Assembly: GCF_003477885.1 (NCBI RefSeq)
Contig: NZ_QUEE01000001.1
Span: forward strand, 310,001-374,000
From: Lachnotalea sp. AF33-28
GTDB lineage: Bacteria; Bacillota; Clostridia; Lachnospirales; Lachnospiraceae
DNA length: 64,000 nt
Reading direction: 5' to 3'
The position numbers and the translations under genes were made by a program. Below the pieces are notes generated by a model. That model had not been told where the DNA came from. It saw only the letters and a program-made list of their open reading frames with translations, and made no database searches. Numbering within the stretch: position 1 is the first letter of the stretch; each line of letters starts with the position of its first letter. Positions 52,834-60,665 of this stretch are shown here, piece after piece.

Positions 52834-54912
52834 TCATTGTAATTCCAGGACCACCGCATCCCTTCCTCCTACGGATACCTCAATCTCATTTTTGTCCGCA
52901 GACAGGATCCGCCCTCCGGCCCAGTAAATGCGGCCGGGCAGTCCGCCGTCTCTTAGTGAGATACAGACCTTTTTCTCCTCACGGCCGGGATTGACAACCC
53001 AGAGGACGCGCCGTGTTCCATCCAGATGGAGGCGGGCTTGAATCACATGATCCGATACCCGTATCGGAAGACTTACGCCGAGATATTTCAGCAGCCTGCC
53101 GTAAAATGTGTGGTTATCCTCTCCACCAAGGGAAATGGCCGCGCCCACAAGGACGGCCGTCCCCTCTCCGCAGCGATTCCGCGCAGCAATGACTGCGTCC
53201 CCGTACCGTGCAAGCTCCCCGGCCCCCTTTAGCTCGTAGGTTTGTATGAATCCGCCGCCCCGCACTTCTTCCCCCAGCAGATCGAACCGGACATTGACCG
53301 CCAGATCCGGCATGAACTGCGCATTTCTCTGTCGGACTCCGAACAGCGCCTCCAATTCAGGGACAGGCTGTACAGCATTGGCATGCATATACTCTGTAAA
53401 AAAGCCGGGACAGGATTCCGCGATCAGGGTACCGCCCTCCTTAACCCATGCCGCCAGCCGCTTTGCATGTTCCTCTGACAGCGCCAAAGGAAACGGAAAA
53501 TACAGTATGTGCGCCTTTTCGATGTCATCGATATGCACGAAATCCGCCTGTATGCCCTGGGAGTAAAACCCTTCGTACGCGCCGTACAGCGCCGCAGGAT
53601 ACATATGCTCCTCTCCGGACTGGGACAGCAGAAAGGAGGCCGTCTCACATTCCGGCACAAACAGGATATGTATGTCCCCGCAGGCCGGATGCGCCCGCCA
53701 CAAATCTTTCTGTTCCGGGCGGTTAGCCCATACAGCGATCTTGGAGGCCATTTCCGAGCGCTCAGTCCTTCCTCCATCCATGTCATAGGGAGCAAAAGCG
53801 CCAAACAGCGGCCCGTCCAGCAGCGGACGGAAACGGGTATACAATATGCCTCTGCCGCCGCAGGCCATCAGGATCAGATTCCACAGCCTGATATCCTCCT
53901 TTTCCGGCACCCTGCCGTCTGAAGCCGCCCGTCCTTTAAGCTGTGGCTGCATCCAGAGAGGGCCGCCCTGTGCTTCGGTATGCCAGAACGGAGTATCCCC
54001 CGACGCGCTGCGCAGCAGGTCAAATGCGGCAAAATTTCTCCACGGTTCGTTTCCTTTTCTGCATGGCACCCAGGTCAGGCCGTATATGTCGGCCTTTTTA
54101 GCGGCGGCCCAGTGGTCGCTCGCCTGCTCCGAATAATAGGCAAAGCAGTCTGACATCCCATGGGCGGTGATCTTCGCGCTACGGTCAGCTGAACGGATGC
54201 GGTCTATCTTCCATTGGATGTTTTCATACAGCCTGTCATGGCGGAACTGCAGCCAGTCCACGCTGTCAGGGAAGAAGCCCGGTTTGACCGGCGGATAGAT
54301 CTCGTCAAAGTCCGTCAGGCTGTACACATGCCAGTTTTTATTAACCGCATCTACGGTTTTGTATTTTCTCCTAAGCCAGTTCCTGTATTCCCTTACGGTA
54401 TCTTCGCAGAAACAGGTGTCCGTCCTCTGATAGCACTCATTATGGATATCATATCCGTACAGCATGGGGTGTCCGCCGTACCGGCGCGCCGCGGCCTCCA
54501 GGAAGGCTCCCGCCATGGCCCTGGCCGCCGGTTTATCCAGGCAGAACCCGGTGGGAAAACCGCCCACTGCGGAATTACCGGCCATCTGCGGATATAGTAT
54601 ATTCCCCCTGCCGGCCTCCTGTAAAAGCTCCGGATAGCGGGCTGCAGCCCAGGCCGGCACTGAAACCGTGATCTCCGCCAGCACGATCTGTATGCCATAT
54701 TTTTCAGCCAGTTCAAACTGCCTGTCATAATCCGACCAATCGTATACGCCGGGAGCGGTCTCCACCGCGCTCCAGATCAGCCAGTGCCTGAACAGGTTAT
54801 ATCCGTCCTTTGCGGCGCGCATGTAGTCCCGTTCCCAGTCCTCCTGCGGCGGGGTGCTCTTCCGGAAATAAACCGCCCCATACGGAAACTGCAGTTCATT
54901 TTTTGCCGTCAT
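52834..54912 (-). CDS. GH42-type beta-galactosidase
   Basis: 692 residues; AAAAGGAG lies seven bases before the ATG. Domain A, a TIM barrel, has the acid/base in GYDIHNECY (E159), where most GH42 enzymes have DNE, and a nucleophile in FWHTEAQGG (about E313). A Rossmann-like trimerisation domain (about 410-620; ILYFPFPLALSEEHAKRLAAW, GGTLIAESCPGFF) and a short beta tail follow. No signal peptide. It is second in the GH4 operon, 26 bases after the GH4 gene, and should remove beta-linked galactose or a related sugar from imported oligosaccharides. The HNE variant makes its sugar preference uncertain. Confidence 0.9.
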   Translation of the reverse strand: MTAKNELQFPYGAVYFRKSTPPQEDWERDYMRAAKDGYNLFRHWLIWSAVETAPGVYDWSDYDRQFELAEKYGIQIVLAEITVSVPAWAAARYPELLQEAGRGNILYPQMAGNSAVGGFPTGFCLDKPAARAMAGAFLEAAARRYGGHPMLYGYDIHNECYQRTDTCFCEDTVREYRNWLRRKYKTVDAVNKNWHVYSLTDFDEIYPPVKPGFFPDSVDWLQFRHDRLYENIQWKIDRIRSADRSAKITAHGMSDCFAYYSEQASDHWAAAKKADIYGLTWVPCRKGNEPWRNFAAFDLLRSASGDTPFWHTEAQGGPLWMQPQLKGRAASDGRVPEKEDIRLWNLILMACGGRGILYTRFRPLLDGPLFGAFAPYDMDGGRTERSEMASKIAVWANRPEQKDLWRAHPACGDIHILFVPECETASFLLSQSGEEHMYPAALYGAYEGFYSQGIQADFVHIDDIEKAHILYFPFPLALSEEHAKRLAAWVKEGGTLIAESCPGFFTEYMHANAVQPVPELEALFGVRQRNAQFMPDLAVNVRFDLLGEEVRGGGFIQTYELKGAGELARYGDAVIAARNRCGEGTAVLVGAAISLGGEDNHTFYGRLLKYLGVSLPIRVSDHVIQARLHLDGTRRVLWVVNPGREEKKVCISLRDGGLPGRIYWAGGRILSADKNEIEVSVGGRDAVVLELQ

Positions 54913-54938
54913 ATACTGTCTCCTTTTCGATTCTGCTG

Positions 54939-56330
54939 CTACCAGCCGGCCGGCAGATATGCCTTCGTATCCCTTATCATCTCTTTCAGCATCTCTCTGC
55001 CCTGTTCGGCTGATATTTTAGATCCTGTATTAGGATCCCGCATCAGAGCGGCCAGAGCGGCCTCAAAATCCGTCTCCAGCGCGGCCCTCACAATCAGGCT
55101 GTGATTCTTAGCGTGCGGCAGAACCAATTTTCTTACGCTCTCCGGCAGCGGCCCGGCCATAATGGGATAGATGCAGTCTTTGTCCAGCACCGCATTTACT
55201 TCCACCACCGCTTCTTTCGGCAGGTTCGGAATCACAAGGCTCTCATTGGGGATATTCACATTTGATATAAAACGTCCCAGGCCGCATAGGGCTTTAATGA
55301 TGCCTACCCCTTCCTCCTTTGACGGCAGGAGTTCCACCTGTTCCTTTCCCGCTGCCAGTTTCTCCCCTTTCTCCATCCGTTCCATCTGAACCTGCTTCCG
55401 GCTTGCTACCGTGGTGAGGCCAAACTGCCAGTCCTGCACAGTTTCGGGATCTTTCAAATATTCTGTGCCGGGCATAAATTCCGCCAGATGGCGGTCCCCC
55501 GCGGCTGCAATGATGCCGAATCTGCGAAACAGATCCATCTTGACACACTGCCCTCCCTTTATATGCTCCTTCTGCCAGAAGCCCTCTTCCTTCACAAGTC
55601 CGGTATCATAATACTCGCGGATGAATCTCTCATACAGAGGAAACAGATCCGTTCCCAGGCATTGCGCCCTGTCAAGCCAGGTAAAATGGTTGATCCCCAT
55701 CACATTGACATTTATATCTCTTCTGACCGCATCCTGACTGCCACCATACTTTTTATAAATTTCCAGAAGCAGGTTCTGTGTTCCGAATACTTCATGACAG
55801 CACCCCAGAGCCTTAATCTCCGGAAAAACATGATACAGCGTTTTCACACACACGGACATGGGATTCGTATAGCTGATCACCCACGTATCCTTCGCCCATC
55901 TGCGGACTGCCTGCGCAATGTCCCGGTACATCGGCACGGTTCGCAGCGCGCGCACAATCCCCCCGGGCCCGACCGTATCCCCCACCGACTGATAGATGCC
56001 GTATTTCTCCGGCAGATGAACATCCGTCTCCATCTCATCCAGCGTTCCCGGCAGTATGGATACGATGGTAAAATCCGCGCCTGTCAATGCCTCTTTTAGG
56101 GTATCCGCCGTATGATACCTCCATTTGCCCGGTGTGTTTCTTTCTTCCAGAGAATTTCCGATGGCCTCATTTTTCGCGGCTGCGGCTCTGTCTATATCAT
56201 ATAGCCATACATCGCCGGACAACGCCGGTTCAAGCGCCAGGTCCGCCATCAGTTTCCAGGCCCAGGCACGGGAACCGCCGCCAATATATGCGATCTTGAT
56301 TCCCATGGCTTTGCGATCACTGTACTCCAT
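54939..56330 (-). CDS. GH4 NAD/metal-dependent glycosidase with CHEV motif, probable alpha-galacturonidase
   Basis: 463 residues from MEYSDRKAMGIK at 56330; AAAGGAG lies 11 bases upstream, while the in-frame codon at 56351 overlaps it. The NAD-binding loop is IAYIGGGSRAW. The metal-binding and specificity motif is CHEV (about 178-181, in GCCHEVFGTQ), the signature described for LplD-type alpha-galacturonidases and distinct from CHS (alpha-galactosidases) and CNxP (phospho-glucosidases). TNPMS and GINHFTW are the other family motifs. The enzyme oxidises C3 transiently and cleaves galacturonide bonds in the cytoplasm. First gene of a four-gene operon. Specificity rests on one motif. Confidence 0.88.
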   Translation of the reverse strand: MEYSDRKAMGIKIAYIGGGSRAWAWKLMADLALEPALSGDVWLYDIDRAAAAKNEAIGNSLEERNTPGKWRYHTADTLKEALTGADFTIVSILPGTLDEMETDVHLPEKYGIYQSVGDTVGPGGIVRALRTVPMYRDIAQAVRRWAKDTWVISYTNPMSVCVKTLYHVFPEIKALGCCHEVFGTQNLLLEIYKKYGGSQDAVRRDINVNVMGINHFTWLDRAQCLGTDLFPLYERFIREYYDTGLVKEEGFWQKEHIKGGQCVKMDLFRRFGIIAAAGDRHLAEFMPGTEYLKDPETVQDWQFGLTTVASRKQVQMERMEKGEKLAAGKEQVELLPSKEEGVGIIKALCGLGRFISNVNIPNESLVIPNLPKEAVVEVNAVLDKDCIYPIMAGPLPESVRKLVLPHAKNHSLIVRAALETDFEAALAALMRDPNTGSKISAEQGREMLKEMIRDTKAYLPAGW

Positions 56331-56339
56331 ATATTTATT

Positions 56340-56395
56340 TGCTCCTTTCAAATGCTACCAGCCAATGGCTGATCCCGTCATTCGATGTCTGTCAG
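56340..56395 (-). repeat. Degenerate copy of the leader repeat upstream of the GH4 gene
   Basis: On the minus strand GATCAGCC-ATT-GGCTGGT is followed by AGCATTTGAAAGGAG, which is the ribosome site of the GH4 gene. Stem and position match the other copies, but the loop differs and the first hairpin is not recognisable. This may be an old or diverged copy. Confidence 0.4.
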
Positions 56396-56459
56396 TTCTT
56401 TGGCGCCATGCTCATCATCCTGACAATAGCAATTATAATACATTGTAAAATAATAATCT

Positions 56460-56483
56460 TGTATTAAATATTCCACTAATACA
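56460..56483. promoter_or_regulatory. Inverted repeat in the GH4 operon control region
   Basis: TGTATTA (56460-56466) and TAATACA (56477-56483) are separated by 10 bases, a spacing that suits a dimeric regulator such as the AraC-type protein encoded at 56641. A leftward -10-like TATAAT lies nearby (about 56434-56439) without a good -35 box, fitting an activator-dependent promoter. Confidence 0.45.
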
Positions 56484-56591
56484 GAATTTTTTATACTTTC
56501 GAGCACTGTTTGAGCGTAAATATAGTTTTAATTTGATACCGTGCTGCCGGCCGGGCCATGGCGGAATGCGGCGGCACATCTATTAAACAGC

Positions 56592-56634
56592 ACCGCAGAG
56601 GCTTTGCACGGATCCGTGCAAATGCCTCTGCGGT
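56592..56634 (-). terminator. Terminator-like double stem after the AraC gene
   Basis: 11-bp arms ACCGCAGAGGC (56592-56602) and GCCTCTGCGGT (56624-56634), with a further 8-bp inner stem TTTGCACG/CGTGCAAA. It follows the stop of the AraC gene by a few bases on the minus strand. T-run weak. Confidence 0.7.
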
Positions 56635-56640
56635 TCACTT

Positions 56641-57549
56641 TTAACATTTATTTGTTATAATACTCTGACCCATTCTCTCCGTCAGCTGTTTTTTATCTTC
56701 CAACACCTGCCTGCGGAAACGCAGAGGAGTGGTGTGGGCATATTTTTTAAATACCCGTTCAAAATAAGAGACATTTTCATAACCCAGCATCTCAGATATC
56801 GCCGTCACATTAGGTTCCGGCGTCGACAGCAGCTGCTTCGCCTTCATAATCCGGCGGATGTTCAGATATTCATTGACTGTAAAGCCTGTCACTTCTTTAA
56901 ATATGCGGCTCAGATAGGATTTGCTGATAAAAAACCGGCCGGCGATTTCCTCCAGCGACCCTGCGCTGCGGTAGTTTTCGCTGATGTAATCCGCAATCTC
57001 CTGTACTTTCAGGTATTTCTCCGTCTGCAGCATGGCCGGCACGGGATACGGGTCGTTCTGGCGCAGGCACCTCGCCGCGTAGATCAGCAGCTCCATCAGG
57101 CGCATTCCTGACATCAGGCGGCAGCCCTCCTGCCCCTCCCGGATCTCACGCACCATATCATAGATCAGTTTTTCCACATATTTCTGCTGGTCCATGTCGA
57201 GCCGAATCACTCCGCTGTGCTCGGCAAAAAACTCTTCCAGCGAGAAATCGGGATTTGTAAACACCAGATCTGACTGCTTGCTGTTTAGCTGGATCAGAAT
57301 TCTGTCATGATAGGAACTGCCCGCCACAGGGCTGGTTTTATGCACCTGATTCTTATTTATAAACACCAGGGATCCGTTCCGCACAAGGTGGGTGCTGTGA
57401 TCGATAAAATAATACCGCTCGCCCTCCAGCAGATAATAGATTTCATATTCCTCATGGAAATGCCTGGATGCCATATTATATTCATAATCTCGGATCACCC
57501 GGCTGATTGTTATGCCCCCCGACCGCTCCTCAAATACGGTAGTCTTCAT
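56641..57549 (-). CDS. AraC-family regulator with cupin sensor domain
   Basis: 302 residues; GGGGGA precedes the ATG by five bases. The cupin (about 20-95; SRHFHEEYEIYYLLEGERYYFID in part) and the C-terminal double HTH (about 185-285; GSLEEIAGRFFISKSYLSRIF and ISEMLGYENVSYFERVFKK) are clear. It starts 16 bases after aroK but lies directly upstream of the GH4 operon, which it probably controls through the inverted repeat at 56460-56483. Confidence 0.9.
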   Translation of the reverse strand: MKTTVFEERSGGITISRVIRDYEYNMASRHFHEEYEIYYLLEGERYYFIDHSTHLVRNGSLVFINKNQVHKTSPVAGSSYHDRILIQLNSKQSDLVFTNPDFSLEEFFAEHSGVIRLDMDQQKYVEKLIYDMVREIREGQEGCRLMSGMRLMELLIYAARCLRQNDPYPVPAMLQTEKYLKVQEIADYISENYRSAGSLEEIAGRFFISKSYLSRIFKEVTGFTVNEYLNIRRIMKAKQLLSTPEPNVTAISEMLGYENVSYFERVFKKYAHTTPLRFRRQVLEDKKQLTERMGQSIITNKC

Positions 57550-57565
57550 CGCTTTCCCCCGGCTG

Positions 57566-58075
57566 TCACCTGTCCGTGAACATTCCCCTTAAATAGTCCA
57601 CAATATCTCCGGCCGCCTTTCCTTCTTCATCCACAGTGATTTCAGCATACTTCTCATACAGCGGAACTCTTTCATTATAAAGGTCCTTAAGGGTCATGCC
57701 TTCTTTTAACACTACCCCCCGGTCCACCAGGTTTCCCAGGCGTTCCTCCAGTTCTTCATAGCTGATCTTAAGATATACCACCGTGCTGATGCTGCTTAAA
57801 TGGTCCATGGCTTCTGCATAATAAATTACGCTGCCGCCGGGAGCAATAACAGCCTTTTTCGCTTCGAGCTCACTGTTCACCCGGTTTTCGATCTCCATGA
57901 ATCCGTCCAGCCCCTCTTCTGCGATAATGTCCTTTAGCAGGCGCTGTTCCTTCTCCTGTATCAGAAGATCCGAATCCACGAAGGAATAACCCAGCCTTTT
58001 AGCCAGAAGCACCCCTACCGTGCTTTTGCCGGAACCCGGCATTCCGATCAGTGTGATATTATCCGCGTTCATCAT
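57566..58075 (-). CDS. aroK: Shikimate kinase
   Basis: 169 residues, normal for AroK. Walker A GMPGSGKST (11-19), shikimate-binding Asp in FVDSDLLIQ, the IEN/RVNSE region, GGSVIYY (shikimate-binding GG) and a lid region LVDRGVVLKEG. It phosphorylates shikimate in aromatic amino-acid synthesis. AGGAGG lies nine bases upstream. It is followed by the AraC gene and preceded by the pyrophosphatase gene. The lid lacks the usual RPLL sequence, so a related small-molecule kinase is a minor alternative. Confidence 0.85.
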   Translation of the reverse strand: MMNADNITLIGMPGSGKSTVGVLLAKRLGYSFVDSDLLIQEKEQRLLKDIIAEEGLDGFMEIENRVNSELEAKKAVIAPGGSVIYYAEAMDHLSSISTVVYLKISYEELEERLGNLVDRGVVLKEGMTLKDLYNERVPLYEKYAEITVDEEGKAAGDIVDYLRGMFTDR

Positions 58076-58170
58076 TTATGTCTTCCTCCTATTGCCGCAG
58101 TACCGTCATGAGACTCTTGTTTGATTATATCAGAAATCCCATATAAATCATACTATATTTTTTCAGATCC

Positions 58171-59823
58171 TTATTGCTGCAGGACCATCATAAGAGCCGG
58201 CACCAACTGTTTTTTTCGGGACACCACTCCCTCTAAATAGGCGCTGTTATCGGATACCTCTGCCTGCGCAAATGCCTCGGAAAGCAGCTGCTTCGCATTA
58301 CCCCCGTCAAAAATCAGCTTCGTGGATTCATCCAGTATGCTGGTCAGCATAAAAAATACCATATCCGCCTTATGTCTCTGCCGGGCTTCCTTAAGATAAG
58401 GGGTCAGGCGCTGTTCAATCTGGAAAAGCTCATCCGTATTCATGGAGTTGATCTGGCCGATCCCCAGCGTCACGCTGCCCACGGTAAACTCCTTATAATC
58501 CTGATAGAAAATTTCTTTTTCCGATTTGGACAGCAGGTTGCTTCCTGCGGAAAACATTTCCTTCGCCAGGACCTTGGTATCCACGCCCGCAGTCTTCGCC
58601 AGATCCTCTGCAGCCTGCCGGTCCACCTCCGTACAGGTGGGCGAGCGGTACAGCAGGGTATCGGATATGATTGCGCAGCAGAGAAGGCCGGCGATCTCAT
58701 TTTCTATGGGGATGCCCGCCTCCCGGTACATCTGATAGACAATGGTAGCCGTGCAGCCTAATGGCTGGTTCCGGAAAAATACCGGGGACATCGTCTCGAT
58801 GGTGCCAAGGCGGTGATGATCGATGATCTCGAGGATTTCCGCGTTCTCTATGCCGTCCACCGCCTGGCCGCGCTCATTATGATCCACCAGGATCACTTGT
58901 TTTCTTTTCATGCCCAGCAGATTCCGGCGTGAGATCATGCCCCGGTAGCTTCCGTTGTCATCCAGGATCGGGAAATCACGGTGCCGCTTGCTGGCCATAA
59001 CTTCCCGAATATCTTCCACGAAGTCATCCATGCTGAATGTGATCAGCTGATCCGTCTTCATGAAATGCCGGATCGGCATGCTCTGGTTGATCAGGCGCGC
59101 CACCGTGTAAGTATCAAACGGAGAGCTGATCACCGTGCACTTATGCTCCTCCGCCAGCTTTTTGATCGTCATGGAGACGGCTGCTCCCTCGCATACGATG
59201 ATGCAGGCAGCATTCATCTCTATGGCACAGAGCTGGGATTCATAGCGGTTGCCCAGTATGACCAGATCCCCCTTTTCGATATAACTTTCCATCAGATCCG
59301 GATTGGCTGCCGCAATCAGCACCTTTCCTTTATCAAAGCAACCCTTTGTGCTGCCCACCACCAGGTTTCCGTCAATCGTTTCCACGATGTTGGCATAGGG
59401 TGTCTTTGCCACTGACAAAATCCTGCTGTCATATACATCCATATAGGAATTGGCGATATCGCCAATGGTAATCAGGCCCTCCAGCACATGATTTTTGACG
59501 ATGGGCAGCGTGACTACATTGTTGTCCTTCATATTGCTCCAGGCCTTTTTCAGCGATATGCTGCTGTTTACGCCTTTCGTTTCCCGGATCTCAATGTCTT
59601 TCACCTGTGTGCCTACGTCCTGAATATACTCCGGCGCCTCCACCCCAAAACGGTCCAGGACAAACTGTGTCTCCTGATTTACCTGGCCTGCCCTCCTGGG
59701 CTCATAATTCTGCCCGGTAAGCAGATGTTTCAGTCTGGCGTAGGCGATAGCAGAGCAGATAGAATCCGTATCCGGATTCTTATGCCCGATCACAATGGTC
59801 TTTCTCTGCGCTAAAGTTGCCAT
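58171..59823 (-). CDS. CBS-DRTGG-DHH family manganese-dependent inorganic pyrophosphatase
   Basis: 550 residues from MATLAQRKTIVIGHKNPDTDS; GAGAGGAG precedes this ATG at 59823, while the longer frame does not have a site. Domain order is DHH N-terminal part (GHKNPDTDSICSA), first CBS repeat, DRTGG domain (about 190-300), second CBS repeat (FPILDDNGSYRGMISRRNLL in part), DHH motif EIIDHHRLG and DHHA2 domain (GCTATIVYQM, RKKQLVPALM). Family II pyrophosphatases hydrolyse PPi with Mn or Co, and the CBS repeats make them respond to adenine nucleotides, in some cases to diadenosine polyphosphates. Confidence 0.94.
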   Translation of the reverse strand: MATLAQRKTIVIGHKNPDTDSICSAIAYARLKHLLTGQNYEPRRAGQVNQETQFVLDRFGVEAPEYIQDVGTQVKDIEIRETKGVNSSISLKKAWSNMKDNNVVTLPIVKNHVLEGLITIGDIANSYMDVYDSRILSVAKTPYANIVETIDGNLVVGSTKGCFDKGKVLIAAANPDLMESYIEKGDLVILGNRYESQLCAIEMNAACIIVCEGAAVSMTIKKLAEEHKCTVISSPFDTYTVARLINQSMPIRHFMKTDQLITFSMDDFVEDIREVMASKRHRDFPILDDNGSYRGMISRRNLLGMKRKQVILVDHNERGQAVDGIENAEILEIIDHHRLGTIETMSPVFFRNQPLGCTATIVYQMYREAGIPIENEIAGLLCCAIISDTLLYRSPTCTEVDRQAAEDLAKTAGVDTKVLAKEMFSAGSNLLSKSEKEIFYQDYKEFTVGSVTLGIGQINSMNTDELFQIEQRLTPYLKEARQRHKADMVFFMLTSILDESTKLIFDGGNAKQLLSEAFAQAEVSDNSAYLEGVVSRKKQLVPALMMVLQQ

Positions 59824-60019
59824 ATATTTCTCCTCTCTCGACTTTTTCGCCAATTCACTTTTCCCCTATTCTACTCCCCCATGTGCAGATATTCCATACC
59901 CTATGCACATTTCATTTACATATTCAACAGATTAAACAATTTCCAGCCACATGTTACACTTTATTTACTGTTTGTTCATATTTTATTCACACATTGTTGT
60001 TATGCTATTTGTATAGAAA

Positions 60020-60216
60020 CAAGTGATAAACATGGTTGTTTTCGTCAAAGTGCATATAGATTTTTCATAATTGTCCCGGGGCGCAAGTCCCGGGAACTCC
60101 TCATTTATGGGGATAAATTATGGAGATAAATCCCGAATCAACAAAAGCGTATTGCAACACGGAATCCTAATTTACCCGTTTTTTACGGGAACATTCCTTC
60201 TGCAATACGCTTTTTT
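60020..60216 (+). ncRNA. Candidate structured RNA with terminator
   Basis: This 408-base gap between two leftward genes holds several stem-loops. TCCCGGG/CCCGGGA enclose a GCGCAAG loop (about 60084-60106), a CTCC...GGAG hairpin lies at about 60107-60124, and a long three-tier hairpin at 60143-60214 ends in six T on the plus strand. No plus-strand gene is up- or downstream. It may be a free-standing RNA or only a large bidirectional terminator. No riboswitch class I know fits, and the 59824-60019 part is AT-rich without a gene. Confidence 0.3.
60143..60216. terminator. Large terminator hairpin after the small membrane-protein gene
   Basis: 14-bp arms AAAAGCGTATTGCA (60143-60156) and TGCAATACGCTTTT (60201-60214), inner pairs GGAAT/ATTCC and CCCGT/ACGGG. 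Ends TTTTTT on the plus strand and TTTT on the minus strand, so it can work both ways. It lies 15 bases from the stop codon at 60231. Confidence 0.75.
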
Positions 60217-60230
60217 GCGCCACTCTACAT

Positions 60231-60503
60231 TCAGCCTTCCGCTTCCTCTGTCTCTTCCGTCAAAATCCCGGCCAAATCCGGCAGCACCATTTCGGTTCTC
60301 GTATAATCCGGAAGGGACGCCAGGTATTTCTGATACTGATTGTAGGCGGTCACTCCGACACCTGTGCCGATCCCTCCGACTACGGCCACAAGAAGCACCC
60401 ATAAGGCGATCTTAGTCAGCATTTTCTTCTTTTTCTCTTTTGCAAGAATCTCTTTGCGGCGGGCTTTTTCCTCTTTATATTTTTCTACTTTTTCTACGCT
60501 CAT
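60231..60503 (-). CDS. Small single-pass membrane protein of unknown function
   Basis: 90 residues. A highly charged N-terminus (KVEKYKEEKARRKEILAKEKKKK, residues 4-27 in part) is followed by one membrane helix (about 30-52, LWVLLVAVVGGIGTGVGVTAY) and an acidic tail ending EETEEAEG. GGAAGGAAAG precedes the ATG. No known family is recognised. The positive-inside rule places the charged stretch in the cytoplasm. Monocistronic, with the large terminator just downstream. Confidence 0.7.
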   Translation of the reverse strand: MSVEKVEKYKEEKARRKEILAKEKKKKMLTKIALWVLLVAVVGGIGTGVGVTAYNQYQKYLASLPDYTRTEMVLPDLAGILTEETEEAEG

Positions 60504-60665
60504 GATCTCTCTTTCCTTCCATCAATAGTACCTGCGCGGCAGCGTTCGTACAGGCTGCAACCATATAAAGATATTTTATACTGAATTCGTTTTTTTCGCA
60601 AGGATTTCTTTCCATTATACAAAGTTCAGCGCATGTTACAGTTCAGGGGCCGATAAAGCAGCGCA

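Noticed and set aside
60070..60140. Riboswitch (c-di-GMP or c-di-AMP type)
   Set aside because: The CCCGGG stem and GCAAG loop look suggestive, but the conserved core sequences of these classes are absent and no gene follows on that strand.
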